Positions 10,922 to 20,434 of a stretch of 39,563 nucleotides of DNA are shown piece by piece. This DNA is from Blautia sp. AF19-10LB. Lineage in GTDB: Bacteria > Bacillota > Clostridia > Lachnospirales > Lachnospiraceae. The stretch covers positions 1 through 39,563 of the forward strand of contig NZ_QTWS01000020.1 in assembly GCF_003461245.1 (NCBI RefSeq), written 5' to 3'. How positions within the stretch are numbered: the stretch's first letter is position 1; each line of letters starts with the position of its first letter. The notes beneath the pieces were generated by a model that was not told the origin of the DNA, searched no databases, and worked only from the letters and a program-made list of their open reading frames with translations. The translations under genes were made by a program, and so were the position numbers.

Positions 10922-13255
10922 TTACCATTCATTGATTGTTTCGGTAATTGCCATATTACGTATGCGCTTTGCAGGGGCATAGACAGATACAATAGCAGAT
11001 ATAAAGATAAAGGCAACAACGATTCCAAACCATAGGATAGGAAAACTCCACTCAATTCCAAAATAATGTGCAATTAGACGATTATATAAAAATCGGCTAA
11101 GAGGAAGTCCAATACCACATCCAACTATCAAACCAGAAATTGCATAGGTGTACGCTTCCGCAGAAATCATTCGTTTAAGCTGTCTATTATCCATACCAAC
11201 AGCTCGCATTGCTCCATACTGCTTCATCCGTGCAGATACACTCATGGAGATGCTATTGACGATATTAAACAGCGAGATAATTCCGACAATAGCCAGAAAA
11301 CCATAACAAACAATTCGTACCGCCAAATAGGTAGCATTATTTTGTTTATTGCTTTCACGCTGATCTGTGATAATAATGTCATCATTTTCAAGGCTTCTAA
11401 TTTCTGCTATCGTTTCTTCAGTTGCATTTGAATCTAATTGAATTCCAATAAGACCATACTTTGTATTACCCATGATACGGTCAAATGTTTCCTGCGAACA
11501 AATAATAATCAAATCATCTCCAAAGAGCCCTTGTGACAGAGTGCAAGTAATCTCTACTTCCTCGCCTGCAAACTGGATAGTATCACCTATACGCAGTGAA
11601 TTATTTCCATTATATACGGTTGCCACTTTGTTACTGTCCCCATAAACTGTATCCAATGCTCCCTGAGCAATACTTTCTTTTGAGTAATCTAGCAGTGTAT
11701 CATCATAAGAAACAATGTTGATATGGTCTATCCCTGCTCTTGAAGATGTTGCGGGGATATTTTCCATATAGCTGCTTCCATAAGCATTTGCAACCCCATC
11801 TATTTTTTTTATTTCATCGACCAGGCTACGCTCAATATCCAGTTTATTTGCATAACTTGATAATGCTATGTCGGCTGATGTGACATTTTGCGATGGAACA
11901 AGCTGCTTTGCAAAGTCTAAAATCACAGAAAAGGAAAAAAACAACATAATAGTTAATGCAAAAGAAGCTGTCATTAAAAACCAGTTTTTCTTTTTTTCAA
12001 TTGCATGATGGAAACCAAGCGAATTGTCAATTTTCCCTAAGTTAAACTTAATAGCGTGGTTAGCAGAAACTTTATTATCTATATTGCCAGAAACCGCTGA
12101 TATAGGTGAAACTTTAGCAGCCCGTTTTGCTGGGGATTGCGCCGCTAAAAATACAGTTACCACGCCGACAACCACACCACTGATTAGTCCAACAGGACTG
12201 ATCTGAAAGACTGGTGTTGTAGAAAATTCTCCACCAATTCCATAATGAAGTGTGGCACAAATAATCCAACTAATTATTGTTCCGAAGAACACCCCTATAG
12301 GTACCGCTATTTTACACCAGTTCAATACTTCCAAACGAACAAAGCGGATAATTTGCACATGACTTGCACCAATGCAACGCAACATTCCAAAAAACTGAGT
12401 TCGTTGTGCAATCATGCTATTCATGCTGCCAGAAATCATCAATATCCCTGCCAGCAACACTAAAACAAATAGAATTGCTGCTAATCCGTATATACTCTGC
12501 ATCGCAGTACTGTTACTTTGTCCAGACATACCCATAACACCAGTATTTTCAGAAATACTCTCATCAGGTAATTGGTACTGTGTCTGTAATTCTCTTTTTG
12601 CATTTGCTGCTTTTGTTGCACTTTCAAACTGCACATAATAGGTTAACTCATTATTTGTCACTTCGTTTTGTGCCATAACAGAAGTAAATGCATTTTGTGT
12701 CAGATAAGAACCTACCAAATAGGTCTGATTGTTATAATAATTTTCATCATCTGTTCCAAAACCTGATATTGTAAATATCCGATCTCCAGCAGGGGTATGT
12801 AAGGTTACTTTATCCCCAATTTGTACTCCCAAAGCAGTTACAGCATTAGGTGTAAGCATAACTTCCGTATCATTTTCCGGAAATGTTCCTTCTACAATTC
12901 CATTTGAAATCTGAACGATATAAGCTTCATCAGTGCCATACAAAACGGTTCGTTTTTTGTTGATTCGGTATGGTTGTTCTCCTTCAAAATTAAATTGAGA
13001 GGCTGCACCAACTGCTGTAACATCTGAACGATTACTGATTTCATCCGCATCATCCTGTGAAATATTTTTTATCGCAATGTGCCAGTTTCCATGATTATTT
13101 ATCATAAAATCACTTTCTGTTCGTATCATCATGTCAGCGACACTGAAAATGGCTGTAACAAGAAACACCGCAATAATAATACACAAAACTGTCATACGAT
13201 TTTGTTGCTTGCGCACCTTTGCAGAAATGGGGATGAGACTAAGATAGCTTTTCAT
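10922..13255 (-). CDS. ABC transporter permease with two FtsX domains
   Basis: Membrane half of an ABC exporter or sensor, 777 aa. A first helix at about 22-42 is followed by a large extracellular domain, then three helices of FtsX domain 1 (from about residue 255 to 375). A further helix near 430-450 leads to a second extracellular domain and a C-terminal FtsX domain whose last three helices end at about 765. This is the MacB/YknZ-like double arrangement rather than the classic ten-helix BceB. The gene overlaps the ATPase gene by 4 nt (ATGA). With the kinase and regulator upstream, a role in antimicrobial peptide sensing or detoxification is likely, but the substrate is unknown. Confidence 0.85.
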   Translation of the reverse strand: MKSYLSLIPISAKVRKQQNRMTVLCIIIAVFLVTAIFSVADMMIRTESDFMINNHGNWHIAIKNISQDDADEISNRSDVTAVGAASQFNFEGEQPYRINKKRTVLYGTDEAYIVQISNGIVEGTFPENDTEVMLTPNAVTALGVQIGDKVTLHTPAGDRIFTISGFGTDDENYYNNQTYLVGSYLTQNAFTSVMAQNEVTNNELTYYVQFESATKAANAKRELQTQYQLPDESISENTGVMGMSGQSNSTAMQSIYGLAAILFVLVLLAGILMISGSMNSMIAQRTQFFGMLRCIGASHVQIIRFVRLEVLNWCKIAVPIGVFFGTIISWIICATLHYGIGGEFSTTPVFQISPVGLISGVVVGVVTVFLAAQSPAKRAAKVSPISAVSGNIDNKVSANHAIKFNLGKIDNSLGFHHAIEKKKNWFLMTASFALTIMLFFSFSVILDFAKQLVPSQNVTSADIALSSYANKLDIERSLVDEIKKIDGVANAYGSSYMENIPATSSRAGIDHINIVSYDDTLLDYSKESIAQGALDTVYGDSNKVATVYNGNNSLRIGDTIQFAGEEVEITCTLSQGLFGDDLIIICSQETFDRIMGNTKYGLIGIQLDSNATEETIAEIRSLENDDIIITDQRESNKQNNATYLAVRIVCYGFLAIVGIISLFNIVNSISMSVSARMKQYGAMRAVGMDNRQLKRMISAEAYTYAISGLIVGCGIGLPLSRFLYNRLIAHYFGIEWSFPILWFGIVVAFIFISAIVSVYAPAKRIRNMAITETINEW

Positions 13256-13935
13256 TCACGGCACCTCCCAAAATCAGTTAAAGCTCCATCCGACACTTGC
13301 AATACCCGGTCTGCCGTTTGTGCTATGCCGCGGTTATGGGTAATCATAATGATGGTCTGCTCATATTTTTTCGATGTTTCTTTGAGCAATGCAATAACCT
13401 CGCTGCTATTTTGTGAATCCAGATTTCCCGTCGGCTCATCCGCCAGAATCAGAGAAGGGCGGGTAATCAATGCACGTCCAATCGCCACTCTTTGTTGTTG
13501 ACCACCGGAAAGCTGACTCGGCAGGTGATTTCGGCGCTCTTTCAGATTCAGCACCGCCAATAGTTCTTCCAGATACTTTTTGTCCGGTTTCTGGTAGTCC
13601 AGCAACACAGGGAAGATGATATTCTGCTCCACGGTCAGCTCCGGCACAAGGTTGAACGCCTGAAAAATAAAGCCGATATTCCTACGCCGAAACACAGTTA
13701 ATTTCTTGTCGTTCATGGAAAAAATGTCCTTGCCATCAATCAGCACCTTGCCTGACGTAGGCGTATCCAAGGCGCCGATCATGTTCAGCAGTGTACTTTT
13801 GCCAGAACCGGATTCTCCAACGATTGCCACATACTCCCCTTTGGGAACAGAAAAGCTAACATCTTTCAAAGCCTTGACTGCGGTTTCCCCGTTGCCATAG
13901 GTTTTACAAATATTTTTGACTTCTAACAAGTTCAT
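13252..13935 (-). CDS. ABC transporter ATP-binding protein (MacB/BceA type)
   Basis: Cytoplasmic ATPase of 227 aa powering the adjacent FtsX permease. It has Walker A GESGSGKST, Q-loop in NIGFIFQAFNLVPELT, signature LSGGQQQRV, Walker B LILADEPTGNLD and switch H in MITHN. The ATG is preceded by AGAGGTG at 8 nt. A 112-bp gap separates it from the kinase gene and could hold a promoter controlled by the linked response regulator, as is common in such modules; I could not fix a clear -35/-10 pair. Confidence 0.92.
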   Translation of the reverse strand: MNLLEVKNICKTYGNGETAVKALKDVSFSVPKGEYVAIVGESGSGKSTLLNMIGALDTPTSGKVLIDGKDIFSMNDKKLTVFRRRNIGFIFQAFNLVPELTVEQNIIFPVLLDYQKPDKKYLEELLAVLNLKERRNHLPSQLSGGQQQRVAIGRALITRPSLILADEPTGNLDSQNSSEVIALLKETSKKYEQTIIMITHNRGIAQTADRVLQVSDGALTDFGRCRE

Positions 13936-14047
13936 AGTGCAAACACCTCTTTCTCAATAATTTTGCTGTCGTAAACGGGTGGACTTTCGTTCTCTGTCTA
14001 CAATGGAAAGAGTAGCACCTCAATATTACTGTAACCCTACAACCAGC

Positions 14048-15085
14048 CTACAATTTTGTAGGAATTGGGAAATTCATTATAAAACTCGTTCCAAGTCCTA
14101 ATTCGCTTTCTACTTCTATCAGACCCCCATGAGCTTCGATAATTGCTTTTGCCAACGACAGGCCAAGCCCAATCCCCTGTATATCCTTTGAAAAGCGGCT
14201 GCGATAAAACCTCTTAAAGATATGGTATAGGTCTTCTGGATGAATCCCGCACCCGTTATCTTTTACTGTGATTTGAACAGCAGAGGGCAGTGCCTTCCAT
14301 TTGATGTGAATGGTATCGCCCTTTTCTGTATGATCCATCGCATTTTTCACAATATTGCCAATCGCTTCACTCAACCAATCACGGTCACAGAAAAGGGAAA
14401 TATCATCTGCACCAGATAAGACGATCTCTTTCTGTTCCTTTTTGGCACGATACGCAAAGTGCAGCTCCAAATCCTGCATCATATCCGCCACATTTTCTAT
14501 TTCCTTTTCAAATGCAATAGAACCAGCATCCAACTTTGTGATTTTGAGAAGGCTTTGCACCAAAACTTCAATACGATCAAGCTCCTGCTCGGACAGATCA
14601 GCAAATTCTTTCACAGAGGACACCTCTATATCCTCATCCTGAAGTAGTCCGTTATAAATATTCAAAGCTGCCAGTGGCGTTTTCAGTTGGTGCGAAATGT
14701 CGGAGATTGTATTTTTCAAAAACTCCTTCTCTCGCAACTCGTTATCTGCATGAGCGTTTAATACTGCTGCTAAAGAATTGATGGAATGAAAAAGGCGGTA
14801 CAATTCGCCCTCATCATCACATTCAATACGAGCACTGCGATCACCATCAAGATACGCATTGATCTGCGATATTGCCTGCTCCATAATCTGATTTTGCCGA
14901 TTAAAATATACAAAGCAGACTGCACATACAGCACTATTAGCCAATAGTAGAAGGATTAGCAGTGACAGGGAAAGTCGGTGACAAGACAGCCATAAAAAAA
15001 ACTCAGCTAAGAGAAATGTGCACCCTAAAATCAGCGAGAGCGAAAGAAATAGATTTTTGATTTCTTTATTTGCAAGTATTTTCAT
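14048..15085 (-). CDS. sensor histidine kinase, short-loop (intramembrane-sensing) type
   Basis: Two closely spaced N-terminal helices (about residues 12-32 and 38-61) are joined by a loop of only a few residues, so there is no extracellular sensor domain. This is the architecture of kinases that sense through a partner ABC transporter. A HAMP-like linker, HisKA with phospho-acceptor in SDISHQLKTPL (H132 from this start) and HATPase_c with G boxes NGCGIHPEDL and GIGLGLSLAKA follow. The frame reaches an upstream ATG at 15112, but ATG 15085 has GAGGTG overlapping the regulator's stop codon 4-5 nt before it, so it is preferred. Confidence 0.88.
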   Translation of the reverse strand: MKILANKEIKNLFLSLSLILGCTFLLAEFFLWLSCHRLSLSLLILLLLANSAVCAVCFVYFNRQNQIMEQAISQINAYLDGDRSARIECDDEGELYRLFHSINSLAAVLNAHADNELREKEFLKNTISDISHQLKTPLAALNIYNGLLQDEDIEVSSVKEFADLSEQELDRIEVLVQSLLKITKLDAGSIAFEKEIENVADMMQDLELHFAYRAKKEQKEIVLSGADDISLFCDRDWLSEAIGNIVKNAMDHTEKGDTIHIKWKALPSAVQITVKDNGCGIHPEDLYHIFKRFYRSRFSKDIQGIGLGLSLAKAIIEAHGGLIEVESELGLGTSFIMNFPIPTKL

Positions 15086-15093
15086 TCTGCACC

Positions 15094-15780
15094 TCATACG
15101 GTAATGTTCCATTTATAACCCATGCCTCGAACAGTCCGGAGCATTTGCGGTTCGCTCGGATTATCCTCAATTTTCATACGAAGCCGACGCATATAGACTG
15201 TAAGGGTACTACTGTCGATATAATTTCCATCGCAGTCCCATAGCTTATCCAAAATTTGCTCCTTCGTCAGTACCATATTCGGATTTCGCATAAACAAACA
15301 AAGCAGCTTATATTCCACAGCAGTTAAATCCAAAAGTACTCCATTCTTAAAAACCTGTCCTTGCAGCAAAAGAACTTTGATACCATTCGACTGCAATTCC
15401 GTATCCATTGCCTGAAAAGAATTTGCGCGACGAAGTAAGGCATTAATCCTTGAAACAAAAACTCCCAGTTTGAACGGTTTTGTAATATAGTCATCACCGC
15501 CAATATCCAACCCCATAATGATGCTTGTTTCTTCGTCCGAAGCCGTCAGAAAAATAATCGGCACCTTTGATGTAAGCCGAACTTTTTTGCAAAATTCAAA
15601 GCCACAACCGTCCGGCAGAGATACATCCAAGATCAGCAAATCATATTTTCCATCTTTCCACATCCCCTCTGCCTCTTTGAGCGTTCTGGCAATACTCAGT
15701 TCAAATCCCTGCTTTTTGAAAACAAAGGATAATCCATTGTTAAGGCTTAAATCATCTTCTAAAAGTAATATTTTACTCAT
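15094..15780 (-). CDS. OmpR/PhoB-type response regulator
   Basis: Cytoplasmic regulator of 228 aa, first gene of the module. The receiver domain has E8/D9/D10 and phospho-acceptor D52 in LLILDVSLPDGCG, with T/K switch residues in FLTASDEE and YITKPF. The C-terminal winged helix contains LTKEQILDKLWDCDGNYIDSSTLTVYMRRLRMKI. It probably regulates the ABC genes downstream. Its stop codon overlaps the ribosome binding site of the kinase gene. The ribosome binding site of its own ATG is weak (GAGAG). Confidence 0.9.
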   Translation of the reverse strand: MSKILLLEDDLSLNNGLSFVFKKQGFELSIARTLKEAEGMWKDGKYDLLILDVSLPDGCGFEFCKKVRLTSKVPIIFLTASDEETSIIMGLDIGGDDYITKPFKLGVFVSRINALLRRANSFQAMDTELQSNGIKVLLLQGQVFKNGVLLDLTAVEYKLLCLFMRNPNMVLTKEQILDKLWDCDGNYIDSSTLTVYMRRLRMKIEDNPSEPQMLRTVRGMGYKWNITV

Positions 15781-16282
15781 CTTTAACTCTCTTTCTGTAT
15801 ATCATTTCATATAATGTGCAGATTGAGTTACCATCATCCAGATGAAGTTGATAGGATTCTGTATATGATCATCTCTACATCTGTCAAGCTAACATTAGTG
15901 CCTTTTTATGGCAGTTTCCAGGCTCATAGTAACTCTGGCATCCAATCCAACCATTCACCAACATTCAAACTTTTAATATACACTGGGTTTTGTGCTCTGA
16001 GGCAAAGAAATCTGTATGGATAATCAAAGTTTTTGAGCCGCAAACTTGAGTTTTTCTTATATAAAAAAAGTCAAAATAGGATTAATCAGTTTTCTACAAC
16101 TAGATTAATCCTATTTCATTTTATCCTTCTTTTCGTATGATTATTTTTACAGAAAATTCCAACAGTAGAAAGGATACATGAACAGTATCACAAATTTACT
16201 CGAAAATCATTGATGTTCCGGTTCAAGAGTGAACTTTATTATCTGCTATTTTATAATCAAATGTCATATAGCACATTTTTTA
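15781..16282. other. intergenic region, no recognised gene
   Basis: About 500 bp between the response regulator gene and the DUF2326 gene. Apart from the inverted repeat at 16074-16116 nothing is recognised. On the minus strand a short open stretch around 15900-16050 (including LNVGEWLDWMPELL) is interrupted by stops and may be a gene remnant of unknown type. The promoter of the response regulator should lie near 15790-15830, but no clear hexamers were found. Confidence 0.4.
16074..16116. terminator. terminator of the ABC-3C operon
   Basis: Perfect 14-bp stem AAATAGGATTAATC / GATTAATCCTATTT with a 15-nt loop. Read on the minus strand it is followed by TTTTGAC and a T-run, placing it as the terminator about 165 bp after the DUF2326 stop codon. 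The plus-strand side has only short T-runs. Confidence 0.8.
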
Positions 16283-18040
16283 TTATTTTTCCTGATAATC
16301 CCGTCCCAAAAATTTCTTTTTCTTCGTAAAAACGGCCACTTGATGCTCGTCAATATTCATTTGGATTAGTTTTCTCTGCTCTTCACTTTCAATCTTATCG
16401 CGGTTTAGTGTAAGAATATATTGAAAATCCTGATATTGTTCTTCTTGTTTATAAAGATAATTCAAACATTGAACAAGTGTATCCTGATCCACATCAAAAA
16501 TATTATCATGCACTAAAAACAGCGGATGCCTATCTCTCGTATATTGATTAAATAATAATGCCATATCATAAATGAACACCTTTGTTCTATCTACACTATG
16601 ACTTCCATCATCATAAATGCGAAGAGTCAATTCGACTGGTGTTTTTCTGCGAGCTTTATCAATTGTCTGGATGCTAAACGAACATTCCTTATTTCCCATA
16701 ATAAATTCATGGATTTGCAAAATAGTATCAGTAAAGTCATCAATGATTTTTTTATTTTGTTCAATCTCATCATCAATTTCCATGAGTTGCTGCGTTTTCT
16801 GTAGGTTTAGCATTCTTTTCTTTTTCTCGTTCTTTTGGTATTGTTCGAATAAAAACTTTGTATTTGAAGTGGATTCTTTCTTTGCTTCGTAAATTTTTAA
16901 ACTTACTTTTAAATTCTTAAGAATTCCTTTTTTATCAATCACCTTCAGCTTTTCTGAATATTCATCATCCAAAATCCGAATTTGTTCCGCAATATTTTTT
17001 AACTGGGACTCCAATTCTTTTGCTTTTTGATTCACCAACATTCTTTGAAATTCTTCTATTTTATTCTTAAATCCTACCACTTCATTCAAAGATTTTACTA
17101 TAGCATTTCCTAAATCATTCTTAAACTGGTTGTAGACCAATTCGATTTCTCTGTCATCAATTTGTTCCGGTTTTGGCATTTTTCTAATTTTTTCATAATC
17201 ATAACGCAAAGCCTTTTGCCGTTTTCTCAATTGGTCCAGTAAATCCTCCAATTCAATTAGATCCGCTTCCATAGCATTAAAGCTCTCATTCGTTTTAAAG
17301 CTTTCAATCGCATCCTCCAATTTTTGCAATTCATCTTCCAATGCATTGAGCTCCGCTCTGACATCTGAAATTTTCTTTTTCCCGTCCTGCGTCAGTTCTT
17401 TTTTTTCTTTCGTAAGGACAGTACTAACTGCCTCAATTTCCCTGATGGTTTCAATTATATTCTTATAAGCTTCCAGAGAAAATCCCAGCAAATATAAATG
17501 AGCACTTAGATCGTCCGGGATCTTTTTTGTCAGGTCATGACATTTTATTATATCTGTAAACTCTGAACGTTCATCCCTCATCAAGATTGAAAAAAGATTT
17601 CTAAAACTAGGCACTTTTTTACCATTTAATTTTGAAAAAATAATTCCAGTCAGATAATCTCTTGCGTCCTGAATTTTATCAAAGGAAACTGTTTTCCCCT
17701 CCCTGATAAGTATAGGTTTATCTGCTTGTTTGCGGTTTCTTTTTATGGTGACTGTTTCCTGCCCTATATCTAAATCCAGGATTACATTTTCTTCTACTGG
17801 GAAAACTTCTTTTGGTATTTTTACAATTCTGGATTTTTCATAATCATTCAGAAAACAAAAATCCAAAAATTCAATACTCATGGATTTTCCAACACCATTT
17901 GTCTTTCGGCCTTTTACAGATCTGTCATCGTACTTCTCGCCTAATATAATATTAACTCCATCATGAAAAGTAATTTCTTCAAAAATATTATTTTCAGAAT
18001 AAAGTCGATTGAGACGAATACGATTTATTTCTTTACCCAT
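16283..18040 (-). CDS. ABC-3C system ATPase, DUF2326 family
   Basis: SMC/Rad50-like ATPase of 585 aa, third gene of an ABC three-component conflict system. Walker A is GRKTNGVGKS at residues 44-53. The middle (about 190-420) is rich in E/K/L heptads, predicted as antiparallel coiled coil. The C-terminal half-site has a Walker-B-like HPLFLVHDNIFD at about 505-516, with His-Asp in place of the usual Asp-Glu, as is common in DUF2326 proteins. ATG 18040 has GAGGAGG upstream and overlaps the middle component by 16 nt. In the family it is thought to relay recognition of an invader to the effector; that role is inferred from the class, not shown here. Confidence 0.85.
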   Translation of the reverse strand: MGKEINRIRLNRLYSENNIFEEITFHDGVNIILGEKYDDRSVKGRKTNGVGKSMSIEFLDFCFLNDYEKSRIVKIPKEVFPVEENVILDLDIGQETVTIKRNRKQADKPILIREGKTVSFDKIQDARDYLTGIIFSKLNGKKVPSFRNLFSILMRDERSEFTDIIKCHDLTKKIPDDLSAHLYLLGFSLEAYKNIIETIREIEAVSTVLTKEKKELTQDGKKKISDVRAELNALEDELQKLEDAIESFKTNESFNAMEADLIELEDLLDQLRKRQKALRYDYEKIRKMPKPEQIDDREIELVYNQFKNDLGNAIVKSLNEVVGFKNKIEEFQRMLVNQKAKELESQLKNIAEQIRILDDEYSEKLKVIDKKGILKNLKVSLKIYEAKKESTSNTKFLFEQYQKNEKKKRMLNLQKTQQLMEIDDEIEQNKKIIDDFTDTILQIHEFIMGNKECSFSIQTIDKARRKTPVELTLRIYDDGSHSVDRTKVFIYDMALLFNQYTRDRHPLFLVHDNIFDVDQDTLVQCLNYLYKQEEQYQDFQYILTLNRDKIESEEQRKLIQMNIDEHQVAVFTKKKKFLGRDYQEK

Positions 18041-18255
18041 ATGTTCGCCTCCTCAAACTCAACAATATCAACAGAGTATAAAAAAGAAAGCCCTAAGATC
18101 AATTGCCTGCTACTTGTGATTCCGGCTTTTTTTAATGCTTTGGACACATCATATATTGAAATCTTTTCTGCATCTCGTTTTTGTATCTCTTTGAGTATGA
18201 GATAACCAATATACATTGCAGAAGATTTTAGTGCATTGCTACTTGTCAGCATCAT
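18025..18255 (-). CDS. ABC-3C middle component (small)
   Basis: A 76-residue protein linking the ATPase and SMEK genes. It starts MMLTSSNALKSSAMYIGYLI and contains a compact helical/winged-helix-like core (KISIYDVSKALKKAGITSSR...LGLSFLYSVDIVEF). Size and position match the short middle components (MC6/MC7 type) of ABC-3C operons; the exact subclass is uncertain. A GTG at 18261 extends the frame, but it overlaps the ribosome binding site AAGGGAG; ATG 18255 is correctly spaced (5 nt). It overlaps both neighbours (17 bp with SMEK, 16 bp with the ATPase), so the three proteins are probably made in fixed ratio. Confidence 0.75.
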   Translation of the reverse strand: MMLTSSNALKSSAMYIGYLILKEIQKRDAEKISIYDVSKALKKAGITSSRQLILGLSFLYSVDIVEFEEANIWVKK

Positions 18256-19204
18256 ACTCACTCCCTTCGTTTGGAAATACCCTACATTTAATCATTTCAT
18301 TGACAAGATAGAATTTTATCGCAGAACGGTCATATTTTTTTCCATTAGTGCTTAATTTTTCTTCAAAATATGTAACCAATTTATTTAAAGCAGCAATGGG
18401 GTTATCATGCTCCTCTTCCAAAAATTGTACGCTAATATCTTGCAGATAGAACATAATAATAATGTCCTGAGCTTCATCTATTCCAAGCGTTTCATTCACA
18501 ATATTCAACGCCTCTCCATAAATTGTCGTATACTCCGTAATTAATTTATCCGTAAAATTCTTAAATCTTTTATATATTTTATACTCTGGATCCACCGTTG
18601 TTTTACGATCCTTGTTTACTTTTCTATTTTGTGAAATATACTCTATCAAATCTATGATTGTGTCCACTTCTCCCGCCTGTGTTTCTCTCACAGAATAATA
18701 TTTGTTACACAATTCTTCTGACAGATAATCGCTAATTTTTTTTATTTGCACTGTCTCTAATTCACGAATATCTTTTATTAACTTTTCAACGTCCCAAATA
18801 TCTCTTGTCTTTTCGAAAGAAAACAGCCCCTGTGTATCAAAATCAGAAGAATATTTTTTCTTCTGCGTCAAAATTAGTACAACCAATCTGTCATATAAAT
18901 GATACTCTTGATTTTTATTAAATTCCGCTATCGTATGCCTGATTTTTGTACTACTATTGTCTGATGTAACCTGAACTGCTATCCTATTCTTCCGATCAAT
19001 CAAATCAATTGCTGGAGCATTTTTTTCCAAATGATTTGCATTTTTCAATTCATAACCATAGATAAGATTCAACAACCCAGGAAAGAAGTCTTCCGCAATG
19101 ATGTTAATATCATAGAGATTTACTGCATTTAAAATAGACACTTCCCGACTTAATAGTGCTAAATTTTCAGCTATAGTTTTTAAATAAACCTCTTTATTTA
19201 TCAT
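18239..19204 (-). CDS. SMEK-domain protein, probable ABC-3C effector/recognition component
   Basis: First gene of the ABC-3C operon, 321 aa. The N-terminal 130 residues match the SMEK pattern: an early helix with YLKTIAENLALLSREV, then FFPGLLNLIYGYELKNAN, then PAIDLIDRKNRIAVQVTSD (D67, Q78). The latter resembles the D...(D/E/Q)xK core of restriction-endonuclease-like folds, but with Thr where Lys is expected, so nuclease activity is uncertain. The rest (about 170-321) is helical and resembles the C-terminal part of other ABC-3C first components. A weak promoter with TAGAAT lies upstream. Defence function is established for the class only by comparative genomics as far as I know. Confidence 0.75.
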   Translation of the reverse strand: MINKEVYLKTIAENLALLSREVSILNAVNLYDINIIAEDFFPGLLNLIYGYELKNANHLEKNAPAIDLIDRKNRIAVQVTSDNSSTKIRHTIAEFNKNQEYHLYDRLVVLILTQKKKYSSDFDTQGLFSFEKTRDIWDVEKLIKDIRELETVQIKKISDYLSEELCNKYYSVRETQAGEVDTIIDLIEYISQNRKVNKDRKTTVDPEYKIYKRFKNFTDKLITEYTTIYGEALNIVNETLGIDEAQDIIIMFYLQDISVQFLEEEHDNPIAALNKLVTYFEEKLSTNGKKYDRSAIKFYLVNEMIKCRVFPNEGSEYDADK

Positions 19205-19237
19205 GCTTTTCCACTCTCCTTATTTGTTGCTTGCTTC

Positions 19238-19243
19238 ATTCTA
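19238..19243 (-). promoter_or_regulatory. putative promoter of the ABC-3C operon
   Basis: On the minus strand TGTTAGAAT gives an extended -10 (TG then TAGAAT at 19243-19238) about 34 bp before the SMEK start codon; the -35 (TAGTCA at 17 bp) is poor. AAGGAG lies between it and the ATG. Confidence 0.4.
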
Positions 19244-19387
19244 ACATATTTTTTACTATATGACTATTGATTTTTCTCGTAAATCGTGATCGCATGAATT
19301 GTGCTACCTTTGATTTTCTCCGGATACAAGCCATAGGTATGTGAGTGTACGATGAAAGCAATGTTACTCACCTCGTGATCAACTCAC

Positions 19388-19540
19388 TTACTTCGAATAT
19401 GTAACAAAGAATTTATCGTACCAGATAAGGAATGACAAAACCATCCAGATTTTACGGCTGTTATCTTCCTTTTTCTCTTTATGGTCTTTCAGAAGCCGAA
19501 GCATTTCCTCTATATAAAAAATTCTTCTGCCTCTTTTGGA
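19388..19540 (-). pseudogene. 3' fragment of a second asparagine synthase gene
   Basis: On the minus strand this stretch encodes KEAEEFF, a 1-bp deletion, then EEMLRLLKDHKEKKEDNSRK and IWMVLSFLIWYDKFFVTYSK before TAA (19390-19388). It aligns with the last 50 residues of the intact asnB at 27.3-29.1 kb (KEAEEFFHTD...DNSRKIWTVLTFLIWYDRFF), with similar DNA across about 150 bp. Only the gene end survives, directly after the galE terminator. It is a frameshifted relic, probably from a duplication or recombination between asnB regions. Confidence 0.85.
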
Positions 19541-19548
19541 TCCAAAAA

Positions 19549-19581
19549 AATAAGAGGGCTGCATCTTACAGCTCTCTTATT
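19549..19581 (-). terminator. terminator after truncated galE
   Basis: AATAAGAGGGCTG / CAGCTCTCTTATT inverted repeat, 13-bp stem with one mismatch and 7-nt loop, followed on the minus strand by a T-run. It lies 14 bp beyond the galE stop. Confidence 0.85.
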
Positions 19582-19594
19582 TTAAATATACATT

Positions 19595-20434
19595 CTATTC
19601 TTCATATCCCTGCGGATTATTAGACTGCCATCTCCAGGAATCTTCACACATCTCACGGATACCGTTTTCTGCTTTCCAGCCAAGCTCTTTTTCTGCCTTA
19701 GATGCATCACAATAACAAGTTGCAATATCTCCTGCTCGGCGAGGTTTGATCACATATGGAATTTTCACACCAGTTGCAGCTTCAAAATTCTTCACAATAT
19801 CAAGAACACTATAGCCCTTTCCGGTTCCCAGATTGTAAATCGCAAGCCCTGGATTTTCTTCGATTTTCTTAAGTGCTTTTACATGACCCTTTGCCAGGTC
19901 CACAACATGAATATAATCTCTTACACCAGTTCCATCCGGAGTATCATAATCATTTCCAAATACACCAAGTTCCTTCAGCTTACCAACTGCTACCTGTGTA
20001 ATATATGGCATAAGGTTATTGGGAATGCCATTTGGGTTCGCTCCAATTGGATTAAAGTAACGAAGAAGCATAACATTCCATTCTGGATCTGCTTTCTGGA
20101 TATCGGTAAGTACCTGCTCCAACATGGATTTGGTCCAGCCGTATGGGTTCGTACACTGTCCCTTTGGGCATTCTTCTGTAATCGGAATCTGTGCCGGATC
20201 TCCATATACAGTTGCTGAGGAAGAGAAAATAATATTTTTCACATTATGTTTTCTCATTACATCAATCAGAGTTAAAGTGCCTGCTATGTTATTTTCATAA
20301 TACTCCCAGAGCTTAACCACAGATTCTCCAACTGCCTTCAAACCTGCAAAATGGATGCAGGACTCAATAGTTTCCTTGTCAAAAATATCATTTAGAGCAT
20401 CTCTATCCAGAATATCTGCCTTATAAAACTTCAC
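19595..20434 (-). pseudogene. galE: UDP-glucose 4-epimerase lacking its N-terminus
   Basis: Otherwise well conserved GalE of 279 codons, about 60 short of the usual 338. It retains the catalytic Ser/Tyr/Lys set (SSSATVYG at 71-78, Y98 and K102 in NPYGWTK), the RYFNPIGA loop and the substrate-binding C-terminal part. The dinucleotide-binding GxxGxxG strand is missing. In frame upstream of the first ATG, codons for KITGKPV and KKAL are still recognisable to about position 20490, then similarity is lost and a TGA appears. No ribosome binding site precedes the internal ATG. I conclude the gene is 5'-truncated and very unlikely to make active epimerase. The intact C-terminus and terminator suggest a recent break. 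Confidence 0.85.

Noticed and set aside
19432..19623. 63-codon plus-strand frame near galE
   Set aside because: It runs antisense to the asnB fragment, the galE terminator and the galE end.
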